DNA from: an uncultured Oceanospirillaceae bacterium
GTDB lineage: Bacteria; Pseudomonadota; Gammaproteobacteria; Pseudomonadales; Balneatricaceae
Assembly: GCA_946221045.1 (NCBI GenBank)
Contig: CAMIIY010000166.1
Span: forward strand, 1-5,262
Direction: 5' to 3'
Length of the DNA stretch: 5,262 nucleotides
Part shown: piece by piece, positions 1 through 5,262 of the stretch
Layout of the letters: each line of letters opens with the position of its first letter
Numbering within the stretch: the first letter of the stretch is position 1
Notes under the pieces: model-generated
What the model saw: the letters and a program-made list of their open reading frames with translations, nothing else
What the model was told of the DNA's origin: nothing
Databases searched by the model: none
Translations under genes and position numbers: made by a program

Positions 1-1794
1 AAAATTAAAGAGGGTGATCAGGTCAACGAAGGTGACCTGATGCTTGAGCTTGAACCTGCCTCTTCTGCTGCTGCGGAACCTGCGGCGCCAACTGCACCAG
101 CGTCTGAGGCTGTATCGGCTCCGGCAGCGGCACCTGCTCCTGCGGCTGCATCAACTGCAGCTGCGGTGGAAAATGTGCTGATCCCTGATCTGTCGGGTGC
201 GACTGACGTTGATGTGGTCGAAGTCCTGGTGAAGGACGGCGATAGCGTGAGCGAAGGCGACAGCCTGATTGTGCTGGAAACCGATAAAGCTTCCATGGAA
301 GTACCCGCACCTAAGTCAGGTGTAGTGGTTTCCATGAAGATCAAAGAGGGTGATCAGGTCAACGAAGGTGACTTGCTACTTGAGCTCGCAGTTGCAGGCG
401 CAACTGCAGCACCGTCACCTGCTGCGCCTGCTCCGGCACCAAGCGCGCCTGCACCTGCAGTTGAAGCTGCCCCTGCTGTAGCAGCCAGTGGTGGTATTCA
501 GCCAATACTGATCCCTGACCTGTCGGGTGCAACCGATGTTGATGTGGTCGAAGTGCTGGTTAAAGAAGGCGACAGCGTTGCTGAGGGTGATGGCCTGATT
601 GTGCTGGAAACCGACAAGGCTTCAATGGAAGTGCCTGCCACTAAAGCCGGCGTGATTGTGTCCATGAAGATCAAAGAAGGCGACACGGTAAACGAAGGTG
701 ACCTCCTGCTGGAAGTTGAAGTTGCAGGTACAGCGGCACCTGTTGCGGCACCGGCGGCTACAGCTCCGGCAGCGCCAGCAGCACCCGCGCCTGCGGCTGC
801 ATCAAGTGCACCGGCTTCTGCGCCGGCAGCGGCAAGCGCTGGTAAGGTCGATAAGGCTGCACTGGAACAAAAAAATAAACTGGTACACGCAGGTCCTGCT
901 GTACGTGCGCTGGCCCGTGAATTCGGGGTAGAGCTGAGCCTGGTTAAAGGTACTGGGCCACGTGACCGGATCCTGAAAGAAGATGTGCAGGCGTATGTGA
1001 AAACTGCGCTGAAACAGTTGGCAGAAAAACCTGCGGCAGCTGCTGTGACCGGTGGCTCAGGTATTCCGTCAATTCCGGAGGTGGATTTCAGCCAGTTTGG
1101 TGAGATTGAACTGGAAAAAATGTCGAAAATTCACAAGATCACGCGTGACAACATGTCCCGCTGTTGGCTGAATATTCCGCATGTCACTCAGTTTGATAAA
1201 GCCGACATTACCGAGCTGGAAGCTTTCCGCAAAGGTATGAAAGACGAGGCGGTCAAAGCCGGGGTGAAGCTGACTCCGCTGCCGTTCCTCATTAAAGCTG
1301 CGGCAATTGCCCTGAGGAATCATCAGAAATTCAACGCTTCTCTGCATGCGGACGGTGAGCATATTGTCTACAAGAAATATGTGAACATCGGTATTGCCGT
1401 GGATACCCCGAATGGTCTGATGGTGCCCGTGATCAAGGATGCCGATAAGAAGAGTATCTATGAGATCTCTAATGAAGCGAACGACCTGGCTGCTAAAGCG
1501 AAAGACAAAAAGCTGAAGCCAAATGAGATGCAGGGCGCCTGCTTCACAATCTCCAGCTTGGGTGGCATAGGGGGTACTGGCTTTACGCCTATCGTGAATG
1601 CGCCTGAGGTAGCTATTCTGGGTGTTTCGAAGTCTGATATCGAGCCGCGCTGGAACGGGAAAGAGTTCGAGCCGCGTCTGATGTTGCCACTTTGCCTGTC
1701 TTACGATCACAGAGCGATCAATGGTGGCGATGCTGGCCGCTTCCTGACGTATCTGAACAGTCTGTTGAGTGATATTCGCCGTCTCGCACTCTGA
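1..1794 (+). CDS. aceF: Dihydrolipoyllysine-residue acetyltransferase, E2 of pyruvate dehydrogenase (5' partial)
   Basis: This is the E2 core of pyruvate dehydrogenase. It takes acetyl groups from E1 on swinging lipoyl arms and passes them to CoA, in the cytoplasm. The frame is open from base 1, so the ATG at 40 is internal; 597 residues are visible. In order: the end of one lipoyl domain (residues 1-18), a full lipoyl domain (60-133, ETDKASM, lipoyl Lys96), a second full one (170-243, Lys206), Ala/Pro-rich linkers after each, a peripheral subunit-binding domain (about 296-333, starting HAGPAVRALAREFGV), and the catalytic acyltransferase domain (about 360-597). The catalytic domain shows FTISSLGG near 515-522 and the active-site DHRAING motif with His570. 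The end, SDIRRL, matches enteric-type E2p. At least three lipoyl domains are therefore present, as in E. coli AceF. aceE is expected just upstream but is not visible. The terminator directly after the stop means lpd is not co-transcribed downstream. The family assignment is very secure. Confidence 0.97.
   Translation, partial: KIKEGDQVNEGDLMLELEPASSAAAEPAAPTAPASEAVSAPAAAPAPAAASTAAAVENVLIPDLSGATDVDVVEVLVKDGDSVSEGDSLIVLETDKASMEVPAPKSGVVVSMKIKEGDQVNEGDLLLELAVAGATAAPSPAAPAPAPSAPAPAVEAAPAVAASGGIQPILIPDLSGATDVDVVEVLVKEGDSVAEGDGLIVLETDKASMEVPATKAGVIVSMKIKEGDTVNEGDLLLEVEVAGTAAPVAAPAATAPAAPAAPAPAAASSAPASAPAAASAGKVDKAALEQKNKLVHAGPAVRALAREFGVELSLVKGTGPRDRILKEDVQAYVKTALKQLAEKPAAAAVTGGSGIPSIPEVDFSQFGEIELEKMSKIHKITRDNMSRCWLNIPHVTQFDKADITELEAFRKGMKDEAVKAGVKLTPLPFLIKAAAIALRNHQKFNASLHADGEHIVYKKYVNIGIAVDTPNGLMVPVIKDADKKSIYEISNEANDLAAKAKDKKLKPNEMQGACFTISSLGGIGGTGFTPIVNAPEVAILGVSKSDIEPRWNGKEFEPRLMLPLCLSYDHRAINGGDAGRFLTYLNSLLSDIRRLAL
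178..729 (+). repeat. Tandem lipoyl-domain coding repeats within aceF, 330-base period
   Basis: Two complete lipoyl-domain units lie at 178-399 and 508-729, exactly 330 bases apart. I count 65 identical residues out of 74 between them. The tail of a further unit at the window start is offset 336 bases from the corresponding part of the middle unit. Ala/Pro-rich linker codons (GCN, CCN) fill the spaces between units. Multiple lipoyl domains are normal for gammaproteobacterial E2p; the close similarity of the copies suggests homogenisation. Confidence 0.9.
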
Positions 1795-1812
1795 GATGGG
1801 CTGATCTTTAGC

Positions 1813-1839
1813 ATGCGCCCCAAAAGGGGCGTGTTTTTA
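1813..1839 (+). terminator. Intrinsic terminator of aceF
   Basis: A GC-rich hairpin has the perfect stem CGCCCC/GGGGCG (1816-1821 with 1826-1831) and an AAAA loop, and can be lengthened by weaker G-U and A-U pairs. It is followed by a T-run at 1834-1838. It begins about 19 bases after the aceF stop codon. Form and position are typical of a Rho-independent terminator. Confidence 0.9.
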
Positions 1840-1852
1840 TAAAAATTTATCT

Positions 1853-1881
1853 TTTATAACTACAAGTGAAATGTTTATAAT
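1853..1881 (+). promoter_or_regulatory. Sigma70-type promoter of the small secreted-protein gene
   Basis: The -10 box at 1876-1881 is a perfect TATAAT. With a 17-base spacer, the -35 position at 1853-1858 reads TTTATA, matching TTGACA at four of six bases. The sequence upstream, from the terminator T-run onward, is very A/T rich and could act as an UP element. Transcription would start near 1888, leaving a leader of about 29 bases before the ATG. The arrangement immediately after the aceF terminator supports independent transcription of the next gene. Confidence 0.7.
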
Positions 1882-1905
1882 TGCCTAGTGTGTATTTTGT
1901 TACAT

Positions 1906-1909
1906 GGAG
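1906..1909 (+). promoter_or_regulatory. Ribosome binding site that fixes the start at 1917
   Basis: GGAG lies seven bases before the ATG at 1917. An in-frame TTG at 1881 would give a 12-residue extension, but that codon overlaps the -10 box and so lies upstream of the predicted transcript start. The extension would also displace the signal peptide. ATG 1917 is therefore preferred. Confidence 0.75.
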
Positions 1910-1916
1910 CGTACGA

Positions 1917-2369
1917 ATGAAAAAGTTTATCTACTCTGTCACTCTCAGCTTTCTACTGCCTTTCTCAACAGTTCAAGCTGATATTGCAAGTGATCTCGAA
2001 GCAGGTTTGCCTGCAATCACTATTCTGAATAATGCGCTGTCCGATGGACTGACTTTGGTGCAAGTGATACAGCAGGTAGCGAGTATCGATAATTCTCTCC
2101 TTGAAAGTATCGTCGCCTCAGCAATTGAGGCAGGCTTGGATGCGCGGGATGTTGTGAATGCAGCTGTTAATGCCGGAGGAGATCGTCTGGCTATGGAGCA
2201 AGTTGCTATTCTTGCGGGTGCTGATCCTGCTGATGTCACAGAATCCGCTGCTGCTGGTGGTGGTCGAGGTCTGGGGATTGCACCAGGCCAAACTGGTTCC
2301 CCGGTTACTCCTCCTCCGTTTGGTAGTAATGCCGGTGGTGGCGGTGGTGGTAACTCCAGCCCTACTTGA
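1917..2369 (+). CDS. Small secreted protein with 14-residue helical repeats and Gly-rich tail, unknown function
   Basis: I do not recognise a named family. The 150-residue product starts with a Sec signal peptide: MKK, a hydrophobic core, and a likely signal peptidase I cut after VQA at residue 21. It contains no cysteine, so it is not a lipoprotein. Residues 29-113 form about six consecutive units of 14 residues (one of 15), most beginning with A-G or D-G, for example AGLDARDVVNAAVN at 72-85 and AGADPADVTESAAA at 100-113. Each unit looks like a short turn followed by one amphipathic helix, suggesting a small alpha-solenoid. Residues 114-150 are low complexity, with Gly stretches, PPP at 132-134, six glycines at 140-145, and the ending NSSPT. 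The gene has its own promoter and RBS. It precedes polysaccharide genes on the same strand, so a periplasmic or extracellular role near the exported glycan is possible, from context only. The real-gene call rests on the promoter, RBS, signal peptide and repeat order. Confidence 0.85.
   Translation: MKKFIYSVTLSFLLPFSTVQADIASDLEAGLPAITILNNALSDGLTLVQVIQQVASIDNSLLESIVASAIEAGLDARDVVNAAVNAGGDRLAMEQVAILAGADPADVTESAAAGGGRGLGIAPGQTGSPVTPPPFGSNAGGGGGGNSSPT
2001..2255 (+). repeat. Six degenerate 14-residue protein repeats
   Basis: The units are residues 29-42, 43-56, 57-71, 72-85, 86-99 and 100-113 of the secreted protein. The shared pattern is [A/D]-G-x-x-x-x-x-[V/I/M]-x-x-x-[A/V]-x-x. The third unit lacks the leading A-G and carries one extra residue. 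The repeats are visible in the protein but poorly conserved in DNA, so they are old rather than a recent expansion. Confidence 0.65.
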
Positions 2370-2393
2370 TAGGGTCAACGAATACTATATTTT
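2366..2393 (+). promoter_or_regulatory. Possible weak promoter for the polysaccharide genes
   Basis: TTGATA at 2366-2371 matches the -35 consensus at five of six bases and overlaps the stop codon of the preceding gene. After 16 bases, TATTTT at 2388-2393 matches the -10 consensus at four of six, within the A/T-rich tract 2383-2394. If used, transcription would start near 2400 and leave a leader of about 68 bases. The signal is weak; the downstream genes could instead be read from the promoter at 1853. Confidence 0.25.
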
Positions 2394-2415
2394 CCAGTGG
2401 TCTCTTACAGGAAGT

Positions 2416-2457
2416 GCATCTCTGTTTGTTGAGATACAGAGAAATGTGCCTTTCTTT
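2416..2457 (+). terminator. Hairpin in the leader of the ligase gene; weak terminator or regulatory stem
   Basis: A perfect 7-base inverted repeat, TCTCTGT (2419-2425) and ACAGAGA (2436-2442), encloses a 10-base loop. A further GCA/TGC pairing (2416-2418 with 2447-2449) is possible across an asymmetric bulge. A T-rich stretch with C and G interruptions follows at 2451-2457. The stem is only moderately G/C rich and the T-run is broken, so as a terminator it would be partial. It ends about 10-25 bases before the next start codon and could equally affect translation. Confidence 0.35.
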
Positions 2458-2467
2458 GGTCTGATGA

Positions 2468-3799
2468 ATGGACTCTACCTCAGACAAGCGTGCCTATATA
2501 AGCTTTTTGCTGATTCTGGCTTGGGTGCCGCTACCTTTGGCTAGTCATCGCCTGTGGTCACTGTCTCTGCTGTGTATTCTGGTGTTTCTGTTAGCGGCCT
2601 TTCAGCTGTTTCAGGGGTTGAGGGGGCACTGCCAGTTATCAACACCGCTGAGAAAGTCCTGGCCGGTTATCCTGCTGTTTGCGTTGGGGGTTGGTTGGAC
2701 TACGGTTCAGTCTGTACCTAGCCTGTCTCTCTCTATCTCCCCGGTTGATACACAACATGCGGCCCTGTCTGGCTGGTGCTATCTGCTGATGTTTTGCCTG
2801 GCGCTGCAGTTGGTTAATAGCAGCCAGAGGGTGCGCACCACCGGTTATGTGCTGGTGGGCAGTGCTCTGTTTCAGGCAGTGTATGGCAGCCTGATGGCTT
2901 TATCGGGTCTGGAGTACACATTTTTAATACCCAAAGACAGTTATATAGGTGTTTCAACCGGCACCTTTATTAACCGCAATAGTCAGGCGGCATATTTGGT
3001 GATCTGCTTGTCGGTTGGTGTTGGCCTGATGATCGCAACACTCAGCGATAACCCTGCTGGTACCTGGCGTGAAGTTAGTCGCCGCTGGTTACAGGCATTA
3101 CTGGGTAAAAAAATTATTTTGCGTATCGCCCTGCTTATTATTGTGGCGGGGCTGGTTATGACCCACTCCCGTATGGGTAACACCGCGTTCTTTGCCAGCC
3201 TGTTGGTTCTGGGTGTGGTAGGCCTATTGCTGGGTAGGCAGCGTAGCCGTAGTTATGTGCTGCTGCTGGCCAGCCTGGTTGTGCTGGATATCTTTGTTGT
3301 CGGTACCTTTTTTGGTGTAGAGCAGGTGGCTGCCCGATTGCAAACCACCAGTCTGGAAAAAGAAGCGCGGGATGAAGTGGCCCGTAATACGGTGGAACTG
3401 ATGCAGGTGCAGCTGTTGCCGGGAACAGGTGCAGGGTCTTATTACACAGCGTTTCCTGAATATCGTACCGAAGATGTGGGCAAGGGATTTTACGTAAACG
3501 CCCATAACGACTATCTGGAATTTACTACAGAGTTTGGCTTGCTTGGGGCAGTTCCGCTGGGGCTTGCGGTACTGGCTAGTCTGATAGCAGCATTACGTGC
3601 GTTAAGTAGCAGAAAGAGTAAAACCCTGCGGGGAATCGCCTTTGGCAGTGCTATGAGCATGCTGGCTATGGGGATACATGCAACTGTGGATTTTAATCTG
3701 CAGATACCGGCCAATTCGGTCACCTTTATGGTGGTGCTGGCACTGGCCTGGGTTGCACTGTTTATGGATAACCGGCGTGGAGGCCGGATGGTTCGCTGA
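2468..3799 (+). CDS. O-antigen ligase/polymerase family (Wzy_C) membrane protein
   Basis: This 443-residue inner-membrane protein has many hydrophobic segments, consistent with the usual ten or more helices of Wzy/WaaL proteins. Those proteins polymerise or transfer undecaprenyl-diphosphate-linked glycans at the periplasmic face. Family signatures visible in order: GTFINRN (165-171, with Arg170), HSRMG (233-237) on a membrane segment, a larger hydrophilic loop (about 285-350) containing LPGTGAGSYYTAFPEY and ending in HNDYLEF (His346, Asp348), and HATVDFNLQIPAN (404-416). The GTF-N-R-N and HNDYLEF pattern resembles exopolysaccharide-cluster members more than classical WaaL; whether it polymerises or ligates cannot be decided from sequence. 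The start is the most upstream ATG possible, since TGA immediately precedes it in frame. No convincing Shine-Dalgarno is present. The next gene follows after 54 bases with no terminator visible, so the two are probably co-transcribed. Confidence 0.9.
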   Translation: MDSTSDKRAYISFLLILAWVPLPLASHRLWSLSLLCILVFLLAAFQLFQGLRGHCQLSTPLRKSWPVILLFALGVGWTTVQSVPSLSLSISPVDTQHAALSGWCYLLMFCLALQLVNSSQRVRTTGYVLVGSALFQAVYGSLMALSGLEYTFLIPKDSYIGVSTGTFINRNSQAAYLVICLSVGVGLMIATLSDNPAGTWREVSRRWLQALLGKKIILRIALLIIVAGLVMTHSRMGNTAFFASLLVLGVVGLLLGRQRSRSYVLLLASLVVLDIFVVGTFFGVEQVAARLQTTSLEKEARDEVARNTVELMQVQLLPGTGAGSYYTAFPEYRTEDVGKGFYVNAHNDYLEFTTEFGLLGAVPLGLAVLASLIAALRALSSRKSKTLRGIAFGSAMSMLAMGIHATVDFNLQIPANSVTFMVVLALAWVALFMDNRRGGRMVR

Positions 3800-3844
3800 G
3801 TAGACGCGGTATCAGCGAAAATACAGGAATAGCTTTACCGGTAT

Positions 3845-3849
3845 AAGGG
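3845..3849 (+). promoter_or_regulatory. Ribosome binding site of the sugar phosphotransferase gene
   Basis: AAGGG lies four bases before the ATG at 3854. A second in-frame ATG at 3863 has an AAAAGG directly abutting it with no spacer, so 3854 is the better start. The gap 3800-3853 holds no other convincing signal except a short TACCGGTA palindrome at 3836-3843. Confidence 0.6.
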
Positions 3850-3853
3850 CAGT

Positions 3854-5262
3854 ATGAAAAGGATGAACCGATATCAGTGCATCGAAGGGAGCGGTGCAGT
3901 CAGCCAGTCTGGCACCTCTGTCTCCGGCCTGCCCCGCCGATCCCGGTTACTTAAAAATCACGCGTCTTTAATCGCCTTAATACAGCTTTTTAGCGATATA
4001 ACACTGGCATTAGTGTTGTTGTACGCATCGACCTGGCAAAAGCTGGGCGAGTTCCCGGCAGATTATCGGTTGTTGGCAGTCATAACCGGTTTAAGTATCT
4101 GGATCTCCTATAGCAGTCGAGGGGTGTATCGCCGTTCCGGCGGCTATCTGCGCGGCTGTTTACGTATTAGTAAAACCTGGATCCTGCTGTTTATGGCGCT
4201 GGCATTGCTGGGTTTTGTAACTAAAACGGGCGAAATCTTCTCTCGTCAGATAGTGCTGACCTGGGGTTTTGCGGTACTTATCAGCCACAACCTCTCTTAT
4301 TGCCTATTCAGTTATGCAGCAAAAAAATACCGTGAATATTTTCAGCAGGTCCGCCCCGCACTGGTGGTGGGAACCGGATCGGTGGCTACACATTTGGTGG
4401 ACAGTTTAAACCGTAATGCTTGGGTAGCAGATCAAGTGGTTGGTTGTGTTAGAAGTCTGGAAGACGACAGTGCTGAAAATGTAGCGAATGTAAAGGTATT
4501 GGGTGGACTGGAGCATATCCGTTATCTGATTACTGAGCATGGCATCCGCCGTATCTATATTGCTTTGCCGATGCAGGCCTCCCAAGCGATTGAAGGGCTT
4601 AACATTGACCTACTGGATATGAATGTCGATGTGATCTGGGCGCCGGATATTTTTGCCCTCAATCTGCTCAATCATTCAGTGCGGGAAGTGGCCGGTATTC
4701 CGCTGATTTCATTAAATGAAAGCCCACTTACCTCCTCACGTACCTCCATACTGCTCAAGGGGGGGATGGATCGTTGCATCGCATTTTCGGCACTGCTGAT
4801 ACTATCCCCGCTGATGTTATGGGTGGCCTACAAGGTAAAACGTTCATCACCCGGCCCGGTATTTTTTAAACAAGAACGTCATGGCTGGGATGGCCGGGTG
4901 ATTAAGGTCTGGAAATTTCGCAGCATGAAACTGCATACAGAGGATCAGGGTACTGTTACCCAGGCCACCAAAGAAGACCCCAGAGTGACAGAAATCGGAC
5001 GCTTTATCCGCCGCACCTCTATAGACGAACTGCCGCAGCTATTTAATGTGCTGTTTGGCTGTATGTCGCTGGTAGGTCCTCGCCCCCATGCTGTGGCGCA
5101 TAACGACTATTATTCCGACAAAATTGATGCCTATCTTGCCCGTCATCGTATTAAACCGGGTATTACCGGTCTGGCGCAGATCAGTGGATTAAGGGGAGAA
5201 ACAGAAACCCTGGATAAAATGCAAAAGCGCGTAGAATATGACCTGGAGTATATCAATAATTG
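3854..5262 (+). CDS. WcaJ-type undecaprenyl-phosphate sugar-1-phosphate transferase (3' partial)
   Basis: This enzyme starts glycan repeat-unit synthesis by moving a sugar phosphate (glucose-1-phosphate in characterised WcaJ) from a UDP-sugar to undecaprenyl phosphate at the inner membrane. The frame is open from ATG 3854 to the window end, giving 469 codons without a stop. N-terminal residues 1-35 are polar and followed by about four membrane helices to about 155. A Rossmann-like CoA_binding_3 region begins at LVVGTGS (Gly173, Gly175). The catalytic sugar-transferase domain starts near 302 with KGGMDR and a membrane helix containing Pro319, then SPGPVFFKQERHG (332-344), KFRSM (354-358), DPRVTEIGRF (375-384), the catalytic Asp391-Glu392 in DELPQLFNVL, GPRPH (408-412) and KPGITGLAQISGLRGET (434-450). 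It stops at YDLEYINN, where relatives usually have about 20-25 more residues, so the loss is only the window edge. The motif set fits WcaJ-like glucose transferases; the actual sugar is inferred. It lies 54 bases after the Wzy-like gene. Confidence 0.95.
   Translation, partial: MKRMNRYQCIEGSGAVSQSGTSVSGLPRRSRLLKNHASLIALIQLFSDITLALVLLYASTWQKLGEFPADYRLLAVITGLSIWISYSSRGVYRRSGGYLRGCLRISKTWILLFMALALLGFVTKTGEIFSRQIVLTWGFAVLISHNLSYCLFSYAAKKYREYFQQVRPALVVGTGSVATHLVDSLNRNAWVADQVVGCVRSLEDDSAENVANVKVLGGLEHIRYLITEHGIRRIYIALPMQASQAIEGLNIDLLDMNVDVIWAPDIFALNLLNHSVREVAGIPLISLNESPLTSSRTSILLKGGMDRCIAFSALLILSPLMLWVAYKVKRSSPGPVFFKQERHGWDGRVIKVWKFRSMKLHTEDQGTVTQATKEDPRVTEIGRFIRRTSIDELPQLFNVLFGCMSLVGPRPHAVAHNDYYSDKIDAYLARHRIKPGITGLAQISGLRGETETLDKMQKRVEYDLEYINN

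Noticed and set aside
18..686. Minus-strand open frames opposite the lipoyl-domain repeats (18-344 and 498-686)
   Set aside because: Both resemble each other only because they mirror the repeated lipoyl domains, and they are Ser/Thr/Ala-rich artefacts of the reverse strand.
1069..1710. A 213-codon open frame on the minus strand opposite the aceF catalytic domain
   Set aside because: It lies wholly antisense to a well-conserved catalytic domain and its translation shows no recognisable domain. It is a by-product of codon bias.
1708..1725. DHRAING rather than DHRxxDG at the aceF active site, considered as a damaged motif
   Set aside because: The catalytic His and the following Gly are kept, and Asn at this position also occurs in Pseudomonas-type E2p as far as I recall, so it is not evidence of inactivation.
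1881..1916. An upstream TTG start for the secreted protein
   Set aside because: The TTG overlaps the -10 box and would lie before the transcript start; ATG 1917 has a good RBS and a clean signal peptide.
2158..2544. A plus-strand open frame overlapping the end of the secreted protein gene and the start of the ligase gene
   Set aside because: It is out of frame with both supported genes, its translation is low-complexity Leu/Val-rich at first, and it has no supporting RBS or recognisable domain.
3836..3843. TACCGGTA palindrome before the phosphotransferase gene as a possible operator
   Set aside because: Eight bases are too few to stand out from chance, and neither flank extends the symmetry.
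1..5262. CRISPR arrays, tRNA or rRNA genes, insertion sequences, phage genes or defence systems
   Set aside because: No spaced short direct repeats, cloverleaf-like segments, transposase or integrase motifs, or defence-protein domains were seen on either strand.

Overview
The window looks like part of a gammaproteobacterial chromosome, with roughly balanced base composition. The first gene encodes a pyruvate dehydrogenase E2 of the E. coli/Pseudomonas type, with several lipoyl domains joined by Ala/Pro linkers. A marine Oceanospirillales-like host is my guess from the overall feel of the proteins; the sequence does not prove it.

Layout: (1) Positions 1-1794 hold the 3' part of aceF, whose 5' end lies outside the window. 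It is closed by a clear intrinsic terminator at 1813-1839. (2) A good sigma70-type promoter at 1853-1881 follows directly and drives a small gene, 1917-2369. This encodes a secreted 150-residue protein with a signal peptide, about six tandem repeats of 14 residues, and a Pro/Gly-rich tail. I recognise no family for it, and it is the most novel item here. (3) Positions 2468-3799 encode a polytopic O-antigen ligase/polymerase (Wzy_C) family membrane protein. (4) From 3854 to the window end runs a WcaJ-type undecaprenyl-phosphate sugar phosphotransferase, cut off shortly before its expected C-terminus. All four genes are on the + strand. The intergenic gaps are about 120, 98 and 54 bases, so no gene-free stretch exceeds 300 bases.

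How the genes fit together: aceF is central metabolism and its transcription appears to end at its terminator. The last two genes look like the start of an exopolysaccharide, capsule or O-antigen cluster that continues beyond the window. The phosphotransferase would load the first sugar phosphate onto undecaprenyl phosphate, and the Wzy-like protein would polymerise or transfer the lipid-linked glycan at the periplasmic face. The small secreted repeat protein lies between aceF and this cluster on the same strand. A role connected to the exported polysaccharide is possible, but rests on position only.
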